From Rhodococcus sp. CH91 (GTDB lineage Bacteria; Actinomycetota; Actinomycetes; Mycobacteriales; Mycobacteriaceae), in NCBI RefSeq assembly GCF_022554085.1, contig NZ_JAKFYR010000001.1, positions 558,001 to 622,000 of the forward strand: a stretch of 64,000 nucleotides of DNA, written 5' to 3'. Positions within the stretch are counted from its first letter, which is position 1. Every line of letters starts with the position of its first letter. The position numbers and the translations under genes are program-made. The notes beneath the pieces are model-generated. The model had not been told where the DNA came from. It made no database searches and worked only from the letters and a program-made list of their open reading frames with translations. Positions 24,663 to 32,349 of this stretch are shown piece after piece.

Positions 24663-24677
24663 TTCCGCTTCGGCGAG

Positions 24678-25811
24678 TCAGTCGTAGCTGTCGTTGTCGG
24701 CCGTCAGCGGGCGGCCCTCGTCGTCCGGCAGCGGTTCTCCGCCGACCTCCGGGATCAGCTCGTAGCGGTGCCCGAACGATTCGACGAGTGCTTGGAGGAT
24801 CGCGACGACCGGTACCGACACGAGTGCCCCCACCGGTCCGAACAGCGTCGCGCCGACGATCACGGAACCGAACGCCACCGCAGGATGGATCGCCACCGTG
24901 CGCGCCGTGATGCGCGGATGCAGCACGTAGTTCTCGATCTGCTGGTAGACCGTTCCGAAGGCGATCACCCACACCCCGTCGAGCGGATGCTGCACTGCGG
25001 CGATGAGCGCGGGCAGGCCGATGGCGAGATATGTGCCCAGGGTCGGGATGAACTGGGAGACAACGCCCGTCCAGATCGCAAGTGGTAACCAGTACGGAAC
25101 GCCGATGACGAGCAGGAATATGCCGGTGAAGATCGAGCTCGCTGCGGCCAGGATGAGCCGGGAGACGACGTAACCGCCGGCCTTGTCCACCGAGGTCTCC
25201 CACACGCTCGCGATCAGCTGTTGCTGCCGGGCCGGAAACCAGCTCGCGATCGTGCGCCGCATCTGCGGCCCCTCCGCAGACATGTAGAACACGAACAGCA
25301 GCATCGTCAGGATCTGGAAGATCGCACCGACGAGAGTACTGAGGACACCGAGCACACCGGGTGTGAAGCGCTGTGCGAGATCGCGCAGCGTATCCGGAGT
25401 AATCTTGATCAGTTCGTCACCGGACTTGAAGTTCGTATCGAATGTTCGATTCGCCCAGTCGGTCACGCGCGTGAGCGCATCCGGAAGGCTGGTGAGCAAC
25501 TGCCCGATCTGTTCGGCGAGCAGAGTGCCGAACAGTGCGAAGAATCCGATCGTGAGCACGAACAGGGAGAACATCACGAGCCCCGTGCCGGCGCCGCGGC
25601 GCATGCCGAACCGTTCGAGTCGATCGACGATGGGTTCGATGGTGATGCTGAACAGCCATGCCAGGAACAACAGTCCGAGAAAGCCCTTCAGATTGTGAAA
25701 GAGCCAGCCGGACATCTGATAGAAGGCGACCGCCAGCAGCACGCCGATGATCGTGGGCCGTAGCCAGCGCGGAGCTCGTGGACGATCGACGACGATTGCG
25801 CGTTTGACCAT
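24678..25811 (-). CDS. AI-2E family (PerM-like) membrane transporter
   Basis: A 377-residue integral membrane protein with about eight hydrophobic helices: two pairs near the N-terminus (after PRWLRP), a long soluble stretch at about 110-150, then SAEGPQMRR and the C-terminal bundle. IPTLGTYLAIGLPALIAA and VIVGATLFGPVGALVSVPV are typical of the AI-2E/PerM family, which includes putative exporters and sodium-proton antiporters. ATG 25811 is preferred over the in-frame GTG 25823 because the GGAGGG ribosome site lies between them. The substrate is unknown, and the family name does not imply autoinducer transport here. Confidence 0.85.
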   Translation of the reverse strand: MVKRAIVVDRPRAPRWLRPTIIGVLLAVAFYQMSGWLFHNLKGFLGLLFLAWLFSITIEPIVDRLERFGMRRGAGTGLVMFSLFVLTIGFFALFGTLLAEQIGQLLTSLPDALTRVTDWANRTFDTNFKSGDELIKITPDTLRDLAQRFTPGVLGVLSTLVGAIFQILTMLLFVFYMSAEGPQMRRTIASWFPARQQQLIASVWETSVDKAGGYVVSRLILAAASSIFTGIFLLVIGVPYWLPLAIWTGVVSQFIPTLGTYLAIGLPALIAAVQHPLDGVWVIAFGTVYQQIENYVLHPRITARTVAIHPAVAFGSVIVGATLFGPVGALVSVPVVAILQALVESFGHRYELIPEVGGEPLPDDEGRPLTADNDSYD

Positions 25812-25900
25812 CGCACCCTCCACTCGGAACGGCCCTGTCGCGAAATCTACTCGCTCAGTTCTGCCCGGGGAGCGGTACCGATGTCGAGAGGGTGGGTACG

Positions 25901-25939
25901 AAAAAGACCGGCCCGGACTCGTACGAGTCCGGGCCGGTC
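25901..25939 (-). terminator. Intrinsic terminator of the tRNA-fMet gene
   Basis: A perfect 34-bp palindrome (25906-25939) begins 2 nt beyond the CCA end of the tRNA, and the minus strand then reads TTTTT (25905-25901). This is a textbook rho-independent terminator, uncommonly long-stemmed and with a real T-tract for a high-G+C genome. Confidence 0.92.
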
Positions 25940-25941
25940 GG

Positions 25942-26018
25942 TGGTAGCGGGGACAGGATTCGAACCTGCGACCTCTGGGTTATGAGCCCAGCGAGCTACC
26001 GAGCTGCTCCACCCCGCG
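25942..26018 (-). tRNA. Initiator tRNA-fMet (CAU)
   Basis: A 77-nt cloverleaf can be folded, with anticodon CAT (plus-strand 25982-25984) in the loop CTCATAA. Three consecutive G:C pairs (GGG/CCC) flank the anticodon loop, the hallmark of initiator tRNAs. Position 1 is C opposite a T at position 72, so the first acceptor pair is mismatched as required for formylation and initiation. The TTCGAATC T-loop and an encoded CCA end are present. Confidence 0.97.
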
Positions 26019-26084
26019 TTGCATGTCCAACCATACACCACTCCCGCGGGCACTTTTACCAAGCTGTCGCTGGGGCGGCACTAG

Positions 26085-26100
26085 TGTGGTTACCACCACA
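26085..26100. promoter_or_regulatory. Candidate operator in front of lutABC
   Basis: TGTGGT-TACC-ACCACA is a perfect 6-4-6 inverted repeat ending 17 bp before the lutA start codon. Its TGGT...ACCA core is like GntR/FadR-family operators, the family that includes the lactate regulators LldR and LutR. No such regulator is encoded next to it in this window. Confidence 0.45.
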
Positions 26101-26117
26101 GACGATGCGGAGAATTC

Positions 26118-26876
26118 ATGCGAATCGCGCTGTTCGCGACCTGCCTCGGCGACACTCTGTTCCCCGAGGCGGTCCAGGCCACGGCCGTCCTCCTCGCCAG
26201 GCTCGGGCACGACGTCGTGTTCCCGCCGGGCCAGACCTGCTGCGGCCAGATGCACGTCAACACCGGTTACCAGCGCGATGCGCTGCCTCTCGTCGAGAAT
26301 TTCGCCGGCGAGTTCGGTGACTCGTCGATCGACGCGGTCGTCGCACCCTCGGGATCGTGCGTCGGCTCCATCCGGCATCAGCACGAGATCGTCGCATCGC
26401 GCTACGGACGACCGGCACTGCGCGAACGCGTCGACCTCGTCTCCGGCAAGACCTACGAGTTGTCGGAGTTGCTCGTCGACGTACTCGGTGTCGTCGACGT
26501 GGGCGCCTGGTTCCCCCATCGAGTCACCTACCACCCGACCTGTCATTCGCTGCGGATGATCCGCGTCGGCGACAAGCCGCTGCGGTTGCTGCGCGCCGTT
26601 CGCGATCTCGACCTCGTCGCACTGCCCGACGCCGAGTCGTGCTGCGGCTTCGGCGGGACGTTCGCGTTGAAGAACGCCGAGACGTCCACTGCGATGCTCG
26701 GCGACAAGATCCGCAATGTCGCCGAGACGGACGCCGAGTACTGCACGGCAGGCGACTCGTCGTGTCTGATGCACATCGGAGGGGGCATGTCCCGGCTGCG
26801 GATGGGCACACGCACCATCCACCTGGCCCAGATCCTCGCGTCCGTTCGCGAGCCGGCCCGGGCGGTGACGAGATGA
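26118..26876 (+). CDS. lutA: Lactate utilization protein A, (Fe-S)-binding subunit
   Basis: A 252-residue protein of the cysteine-rich CCG-domain family. The two CCG motifs are TCCGQMHVN (residues 40-48) and SCCGFGG (about 174-180), which bind a cluster in related heterodisulfide-reductase-like proteins. LutA works with LutB and LutC in oxidation of L-lactate to pyruvate in the cytoplasm. It overlaps lutB by 4 nt and is the first gene of lutABC. Confidence 0.92.
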   Translation: MRIALFATCLGDTLFPEAVQATAVLLARLGHDVVFPPGQTCCGQMHVNTGYQRDALPLVENFAGEFGDSSIDAVVAPSGSCVGSIRHQHEIVASRYGRPALRERVDLVSGKTYELSELLVDVLGVVDVGAWFPHRVTYHPTCHSLRMIRVGDKPLRLLRAVRDLDLVALPDAESCCGFGGTFALKNAETSTAMLGDKIRNVAETDAEYCTAGDSSCLMHIGGGMSRLRMGTRTIHLAQILASVREPARAVTR

Positions 26877-28381
26877 CCGCCACCGCACTCGGGATGCCGT
26901 CGCTGCCGCCGCGTGGCTCGGGGAATCTGCGCGGAACCGAAACCTTCCCCGAAGCGGCGAGTCACGAACTCGACAACGCTCAACTGCGTCGCAACATCGG
27001 CAAGGCCACGCACACCATCCGGGCCAAGCGGTTGCGGGTCACCGCCGAGGTGCCCGATTGGGAGGAGCTGCGGGTGGCGGGCGCGGCGATCAAGGACGAC
27101 GTGCTCGCACGTCTCCCGGAGCTGCTCGAGCAATTCGAGACCGCCGTGACCGCCCGCGGTGGCGTGGTGCACTGGGCTGCCGACGCGAACGAGGCCAACG
27201 GCATCGTGGCGCGGCTGGTGCGTGAAACCGGTTCCGGCGAGGTCATCAAGGTCAAGTCCATGGCCACCCAGGAGATCGGCCTCAACGAATATCTCGAATC
27301 ACAGGGCATCACCGCACACGAAACCGACCTCGCCGAACTCATCGTCCAACTCGGGCACGACACCCCCTCGCACATCCTCGTACCGGCCATCCACCGCAAC
27401 CGGTCCGAGATCCGGGACATCTTCCTCAGCGAGATGAGCGGCGTGAACCCCGATCTCGACGACGTGCCGGAGCATCTCGCCGAAGCCTCACGAAAATACC
27501 TGCGGCACAAGTTCATGACCGTGCCGGTCGCGGTGTCGGGCGCCAATTTCGGTATCGCCGAGACCGGCACGCTCGCGGTGGTCGAGTCGGAGGGCAACGG
27601 ACGGATGTGCCTGACACTGCCGCAGACCCTCATCACCGTCATGGGGATCGAGAAACTGCTGCCCACCTACCGCGATCTCGAAGTGTTCCTGCAGTTGCTG
27701 CCGCGGTCGTCCACCGGCGAGCGCATGAATCCGTACACCTCGATGTGGACCGGAGTGACCCCGGGGGACGGTCCGCAGAATTTCCACCTGATCCTGCTCG
27801 ACAACGGCCGTACCGCCACCCTCGCGGACGGAGTGGGTCGGGAAGCCCTGCGATGCATTCGTTGTTCGGCGTGCCTGAACGTGTGCCCCGTCTACGAGCG
27901 CACCGGTGGGCACGCCTACGGATCGACCTATCCCGGCCCGATCGGAGCGGTCCTGACACCACAGCTGGCGGGAATGGGCCACCCGCACGACCCCAACGCG
28001 ACACTGCCGTTCGCGTCGAGTCTGTGCGGCGCGTGCTTCGATGCGTGCCCGGTACGGATCGACATCCCCTCGCTGCTCGTCGAATTGCGACACCAGAAGG
28101 TCGAGCACGCCGGGCCCGGCCTCGAGGCCGCAGCGATGAAGGCTGCATCGGTGGCGATGTCGTCGGCGGCGCGATGGACGACGGCACAGAAGGCCGCCGC
28201 AGTGGCACGGCTCGTCGCAGGAAAGAAGGGGCACATCAGTGCGTTGCCGGGCCCGATGAGCGGGTGGACCCACTCGCGCGACATCCCCGCACCGCCGAAG
28301 CGCACGTTCCGGCAGTGGTGGGACTCGGACGAACGCCGCGTCGCACTCGAGCGGGCGAGGGAAGACGGAGAGCGAGAATGA
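26873..28381 (+). CDS. lutB: Lactate utilization protein B, iron-sulfur subunit
   Basis: A 502-residue protein. The N-terminal two thirds is the LUD domain (SMATQEIGLNEYLESQG near 145, GANFGIAETGTLAVVESEG near 223). Two 4Fe-4S motifs follow: CIRCSACLNVCP near 328-339 and CGACFDACP near 386-394. ATG 26873 overlaps the lutA stop codon. The length and domain order match LutB of Bacillus, the central electron-carrying subunit of the lactate-oxidising complex. Confidence 0.93.
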   Translation: MTATALGMPSLPPRGSGNLRGTETFPEAASHELDNAQLRRNIGKATHTIRAKRLRVTAEVPDWEELRVAGAAIKDDVLARLPELLEQFETAVTARGGVVHWAADANEANGIVARLVRETGSGEVIKVKSMATQEIGLNEYLESQGITAHETDLAELIVQLGHDTPSHILVPAIHRNRSEIRDIFLSEMSGVNPDLDDVPEHLAEASRKYLRHKFMTVPVAVSGANFGIAETGTLAVVESEGNGRMCLTLPQTLITVMGIEKLLPTYRDLEVFLQLLPRSSTGERMNPYTSMWTGVTPGDGPQNFHLILLDNGRTATLADGVGREALRCIRCSACLNVCPVYERTGGHAYGSTYPGPIGAVLTPQLAGMGHPHDPNATLPFASSLCGACFDACPVRIDIPSLLVELRHQKVEHAGPGLEAAAMKAASVAMSSAARWTTAQKAAAVARLVAGKKGHISALPGPMSGWTHSRDIPAPPKRTFRQWWDSDERRVALERAREDGERE

Positions 28382-28998
28382 CTTCGAGGGAGATCGTGCT
28401 CGGACGCATCCGTGACGCACTCGCGTTGTCGCCGCCCGCGCGGGTGGATGTGCCCCGCCGCTACCGGACCGGACGCACCATGTCCGAGGACGATCGCTTC
28501 GAACTGTTCGCCGATCGATTGCTCGACTACAAGGCGAACGTCCACCGCAGTACGCCCGGCCGGTTGCCGACCACGATCGCGCGAGTTCTCCTGCAGCGCG
28601 GGGCCCGTCGCGTCGGAGTTCCTGCAGGTCTCGATCCGTCGTGGATGTCGCTGTTCGACGGCGAGACCGTCGTCGACGCGCTCGATGTCCCGGCACCGGA
28701 CCTCGAATCCCTCGACGGTGTGGTCACCGCCTCTGCTGTGGCCTGCGCCGAGACCGGGACGATCTTCCTCGACGGCAGTCCCGATCAGGGCAGGCGGGCG
28801 CTGACACTCGTTCCCGACCTGCACGTGTGCGTCGTGTCGCTCGACGACGTCGAGGTGGGCGTGCCGGAAGCATTGGCCCGGCTGGCGCCGGAACGGCCGA
28901 CGACGTTGATCAGCGGCCCGTCCGCCACGAGCGACATCGAACTCGAACGCGTGGAGGGTGTGCACGGTCCTCGGACCCTGGACGTTGTGATCGTGTGA
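28378..28998 (+). CDS. lutC: Lactate utilization protein C
   Basis: A 206-residue LUD-domain protein. The AETGTIFLDGSPDQGRRALTLVPD segment (from about residue 124) is the conserved core shared with the LUD domain of LutB, and HVCVV follows. ATG 28378 overlaps the lutB stop by 4 nt. It completes lutABC and is convergent with an SDR gene 31 nt away. Confidence 0.92.
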   Translation: MTSREIVLGRIRDALALSPPARVDVPRRYRTGRTMSEDDRFELFADRLLDYKANVHRSTPGRLPTTIARVLLQRGARRVGVPAGLDPSWMSLFDGETVVDALDVPAPDLESLDGVVTASAVACAETGTIFLDGSPDQGRRALTLVPDLHVCVVSLDDVEVGVPEALARLAPERPTTLISGPSATSDIELERVEGVHGPRTLDVVIV

Positions 28999-29028
28999 CG
29001 GTGTCCGGGATACAGGGTGTGCCGGAGG

Positions 29029-29859
29029 TCAGAACAAGGGCCCACCGCCGAAGACCGCGCGATGTGAATCCGGTTGGTTCCCCTCGACATCCACGACGCC
29101 GTAGTCGAGCGCGGTCTCGGCGGTGATGAGGGTGTGGCCGCTGCGCGCGTTCACGTCGGTGTCGGCGGCGAGAGCGACGATCACCCGGCCGATGAACTCC
29201 GGTGTTTCGGCGTTGGCCAGCGAGAAACCCTCGAAGTTGTCGATGCCGCGGGAGATCATGGCCTCGTTCTTCACCAGGCCCGGCCACAGCGACAGAGCCG
29301 TCACCCCGGTGCCGCGTAGCTCCACGGCCATGTCGGCAGCCATCTTGTCCAGGCCGGCCTTCGACATCCCGTACAGCACCGAGTGGAGATATCCGCGGGT
29401 ACCGAAGGACGAGATGTTGACGATCATGCCGCTACCGCGGGGCACCATCAACTGCGCGGCTTCGACGGACGCGACGTAGTGGGCTCGCAGCCCGACGCCG
29501 ATCAGGCTGTCCCAATCGCTGATCGGGCGTTTCCAGAACGGCTCGGAGAACCCGGCGAAGCCCGGCGGTGATGCCCACACGTTGTTGACGAGCAGATCGA
29601 TCCGGGAGTCCTGTTCGTCGGCGATCCGGCGGAACAGATCGTGTATCTGCGCATCGTCGCGGTGGTCGCACTGCACTGCGATGCCGTGCCCACCGCGTTC
29701 GGTGACTTCCGCGGCGGTGCGGTCGAGTGGGCCGTCGATTCCGACGGGGCCGCGGGCGGTGACGTAGACCGTCCAGCCATCGGAACCGAGAGCGCACGCG
29801 ATGCCCTTGCCGACGCTGCGACTCGCCCCGGTGACGAGCGCAACCTTCGTTTCTGCCAT
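29029..29859 (-). CDS. Short-chain dehydrogenase/reductase, DHRS1-like
   Basis: A 276-residue SDR. The cofactor motif GASRSVGKG spans residues 11-19, LLVNNVWASPPGF near 90 replaces the usual NNAG, the serine lies in NISSFG and YGMSK is the catalytic Tyr/Lys pair near 161-165. The NNVW variant is typical of the DHRS1-like group. Its ATG overlaps the stop codon of the upstream NTF2-like gene by one nucleotide (TGATG), so the two proteins are probably made together. Substrate unknown. Confidence 0.88.
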   Translation of the reverse strand: MAETKVALVTGASRSVGKGIACALGSDGWTVYVTARGPVGIDGPLDRTAAEVTERGGHGIAVQCDHRDDAQIHDLFRRIADEQDSRIDLLVNNVWASPPGFAGFSEPFWKRPISDWDSLIGVGLRAHYVASVEAAQLMVPRGSGMIVNISSFGTRGYLHSVLYGMSKAGLDKMAADMAVELRGTGVTALSLWPGLVKNEAMISRGIDNFEGFSLANAETPEFIGRVIVALAADTDVNARSGHTLITAETALDYGVVDVEGNQPDSHRAVFGGGPLF

Positions 29860-30341
29860 CACTGCACCACGTCCACGTCGTCGGTCAATGTCCGCTGGAT
29901 CGACCACAGCACGTTCACGTGGCACCGGGAGATCTTCCATTCGCCGTTCTCGATCACGTAGTCGTCGTCGTAATCGAGGGCGGTGACCCGTTCGGTCCGG
30001 GCACGCAGATCGACCTGGCGGAACCGTAATGTCCAGGCGCCGGTGGCAGTGTCCGGACCGGTGATCGTGATGCTCGGATGCATGCCGTGATGCATGTCGA
30101 GCACGACGTATCGGTCGTCGAGACGCTCGAGTGCGATTCGCGAGTAGATGTCGACGAGAGCATCGGCGTCGTCGAAGCTGCCGAGCGCCGGTCCGTAGTG
30201 GATATCGGCGTTCCCGGCGACGAAACACCCGCGCATGGCCTTCGGGTCCTTGGCATCGCACGCCCGGAAGTATCGGTGCTTGAGCATCCTGATCTCTTCG
30301 AGTGCTTCGAGCCGGGCCAGCCGTTCTTCGACGGTATCCAT
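29859..30341 (-). CDS. SnoaL/NTF2-like nuclear-transport-factor-fold protein
   Basis: A 160-residue protein beginning MDTVEERLARLEALEEIRML, with CDAKDPKAMRGCF and a C-terminal IENGEWKISRCHV strand pattern characteristic of the SnoaL-like polyketide cyclase/ring-hydroxylating beta-subunit fold. No catalytic residues can be assigned with confidence. It is translationally coupled to the downstream SDR gene, which suggests consecutive steps on the same compound. Confidence 0.8.
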   Translation of the reverse strand: MDTVEERLARLEALEEIRMLKHRYFRACDAKDPKAMRGCFVAGNADIHYGPALGSFDDADALVDIYSRIALERLDDRYVVLDMHHGMHPSITITGPDTATGAWTLRFRQVDLRARTERVTALDYDDDYVIENGEWKISRCHVNVLWSIQRTLTDDVDVVQ

Positions 30342-30456
30342 TCGGCGCCTTCCGGTCGGGGGACAGCGGTGTGCCCGGACCCTAACCCGCGGTCGCGCCG
30401 ACCGGGCAGAGGAGATCCCGTTCACCGGGTGCGAACCGGACTTCGTGCAGGTCGGT

Positions 30457-31077
30457 TCAGTCTTTCAGCTTCCATTCTGCGAGATCGATTGCGGTAGAGA
30501 TCGCTTCGAGCAGAATGGCCATGCGTTCGGCCGGTCCGGGCGCGGCGAGGACGGCGTAGCGATCGGCTTCTCCCATAGGCACGTAGCGGGCCAGGGCGAA
30601 CAGGCGCGCCCCGGGATCCTCCGGCAGTTCGGTCGTGGCGGGAGGAAGCGGTGCCCGGCCACCGGTGAGGCGATCGAGTACGCCGTAGAGCCTGCCCATG
30701 GGACCGGTGATCTCGGCGAAATCCACCGGGCCGGAATCGGTGTCCGGCCAGGGCTCCACCTCGGCGCGGGGGTAGGGATCGTCCGGGAGCCACCTGAGAA
30801 CTCGAATACGCTCTTCGGCAAGGCATTCCAGTGAACGCCGACCCGCGCCGAGATCGGTGTCGACCATGATCCGGGCGACGGTGCCGACATCGTGCCGCTC
30901 CTCACCTCCGCCCACCTCGTGGCCGCGGGCGATGAGCACGACGCCGAAACGCGGCCCATCGGGGGAGGCGCTGCAGTCCTGGACGAGTTGCTGATATCGG
31001 GGCTCGAAGATGCGCAACGGGAGGTCGGAGCCGGGAAGCAGCGCAGTGCCGAGCGGGAACATGGGCAGGATCGGCAT
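30457..31077 (-). CDS. LON N-terminal (substrate-binding) domain protein
   Basis: A 206-residue protein beginning MPILPMFPLGTALLPGSDLP and containing RIFEPRYQQL, the clear signature of the Lon N-terminal domain. There is no ATPase or protease domain, so it is a stand-alone LON-domain protein of the type common in actinobacteria. Its ATG overlaps the stop of the DUF309 gene by one nucleotide. The biochemical role of the stand-alone family is unknown. Confidence 0.85.
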   Translation of the reverse strand: MPILPMFPLGTALLPGSDLPLRIFEPRYQQLVQDCSASPDGPRFGVVLIARGHEVGGGEERHDVGTVARIMVDTDLGAGRRSLECLAEERIRVLRWLPDDPYPRAEVEPWPDTDSGPVDFAEITGPMGRLYGVLDRLTGGRAPLPPATTELPEDPGARLFALARYVPMGEADRYAVLAAPGPAERMAILLEAISTAIDLAEWKLKD

Positions 31078-31550
31078 CAGGGCATCCTCAAGCGCGGAGT
31101 CGGGGGAGTGGGGACGGGTTCGTCGCGAGCGATCTCGGTCAGCAGATGGTCGGCCCAACCGGCGAGGCCGTCGATGTCCAGACCGTAGGGCGGCTCGTCC
31201 TCGTAGTGCCGCACCCGTGCCTGCCCCTGCTTCAGCAGCGATGCCGCGCCGACCGGGTTGCCGCGGAGCAGATGGGTCAGGCCGACGGCGAGCTGCGCGA
31301 GGCCCTGCCAGAGGGGCCGTTCCTCGGGCGGGGCCTTCTTCCACATCGCTTCGAAGACCTCGTGCGCGTGGAACGGCCGGTCCTGATCGAGGAGACGCTG
31401 GCCTTCGGCGATGGTCCCGTCCACGTCGAGATCGAGATCGTCGGGGACGCGCTCGACGCCGTCCTCGCCCGGGGGCAGGGGGCGGCCCAGGGCGTCGCGC
31501 GGACGCGCATTCTGCGGCCTGCCGTCGGGCGTGCGGTCCCGGTCCGTCAT
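31077..31550 (-). CDS. DUF309 domain-containing protein
   Basis: A 157-residue protein. After a charged N-terminus comes FHAHEVFEAMWKKAPPEERPLWQGLAQLA, here given by its parts HAHEVFEAMW (about 61-70) and WQGLAQLAVGL (about 81-91), the hallmark of the helical DUF309 family. Function unknown. It is translationally coupled with the LON-domain gene downstream. Confidence 0.87.
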   Translation of the reverse strand: MTDRDRTPDGRPQNARPRDALGRPLPPGEDGVERVPDDLDLDVDGTIAEGQRLLDQDRPFHAHEVFEAMWKKAPPEERPLWQGLAQLAVGLTHLLRGNPVGAASLLKQGQARVRHYEDEPPYGLDIDGLAGWADHLLTEIARDEPVPTPPTPRLRMP

Positions 31551-31599
31551 GTCGCCAGCCTAGTCGACCGGCACCCTCGGGACACGACGCGAACGATCG

Positions 31600-32349
31600 T
31601 CAGTGCGGCCGCATCACCCCGCGCCGCTGCGTGCGTGGCACCCCGCGAAGCCGATGCACCTGCGTCGACAGTTCCCGGCGGAACGCCTCGGTGGTGCCCG
31701 GGACGACAGATATGTCGGGGCCGGGAAGGAACAGATACCGTCCGTCGTCCACGACGTCGAACCAGCCGATGTCGGTGACGGGAGCGTGTCCCGGATCCGA
31801 GTACGTCAGGATCCGGATGCTGCCGGTGGCCGAGCGTTCGCGGTGCAGCAGTCGGCGTATCGACTCGGCACCGGTGTCACCGGCGGAGCGGCGCACGCTG
31901 CCGGTCGCGGACGGTTCGAGCACCTCGCGGCCGGCCGCAACCCGGGCCGGTTCCCGCCCTGCCGCGACGGCGGGCAGCAGGTCGAGCATGGCCTCTGCGA
32001 TCAGGGCGGTGGTGGTCGTGGTGAGGTGGATGTCGCGAGCGAGGGGGTCCTGGCGGACGAGAACCGCCCGGTCGCCGGCCATGGCGGCCCGGGCGAAGAC
32101 GTCGTTCGCGGGATCGGCCGAACGGCCGTAGATCTCCACGGCGACCTCGCCGGTCAGCAGAGTCCGTACGGCGTGTTCGAGGGCCGGATCGGGCGACTCG
32201 CGGTGCCACGCTCGGGCCGCCCGCAGGTGTGCGACGTGCTCGTCCTCCCACATCGCGGTGGTGCGGTAGTGCAGTGGGAAGGGCAGGTCGTCCCCGCCCG
32301 CGGTCGTCCACGCCACCAGGAATCTGTCGAGGGTGAGACGACGGTTCAC
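31600..32349 (-). CDS. EspG-family ESX secretion-associated chaperone
   Basis: A 249-residue protein with the EspG pattern: an N-terminal LTLDRFLVAWTTAG strand, VEIYGRSADP and the C-terminal GWFDVVDDGRYLFLPGPD. EspG proteins are cytoplasmic chaperones that bind the hydrophobic tip of PPE proteins before type VII secretion. The gene overlaps the upstream PPE-like gene by 4 nt, exactly the pairing expected. No ESX core genes (EccB-E, MycP, EsxAB) are in the window. Confidence 0.8.
   Translation of the reverse strand: MNRRLTLDRFLVAWTTAGGDDLPFPLHYRTTAMWEDEHVAHLRAARAWHRESPDPALEHAVRTLLTGEVAVEIYGRSADPANDVFARAAMAGDRAVLVRQDPLARDIHLTTTTTALIAEAMLDLLPAVAAGREPARVAAGREVLEPSATGSVRRSAGDTGAESIRRLLHRERSATGSIRILTYSDPGHAPVTDIGWFDVVDDGRYLFLPGPDISVVPGTTEAFRRELSTQVHRLRGVPRTQRRGVMRPH

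Noticed and set aside
24678-25811. Quorum-sensing AI-2 exporter
   Set aside because: The family name is historical; there is no luxS or AI-2 gene nearby, so transport of AI-2 is not supported.
25906-25939. Phage or integrative-element attachment site at the tRNA gene
   Set aside because: The palindrome is a perfect terminator with a T-tract; no integrase gene or direct repeat of the tRNA end is found in the window.
29859-30341. Limonene-1,2-epoxide hydrolase (NTF2 fold) that would complete a limonene pathway
   Set aside because: It has the general SnoaL/NTF2 look, but I cannot identify the Asp-Arg-Asp catalytic set, and it lies 10 kb outside the island and its regulon.
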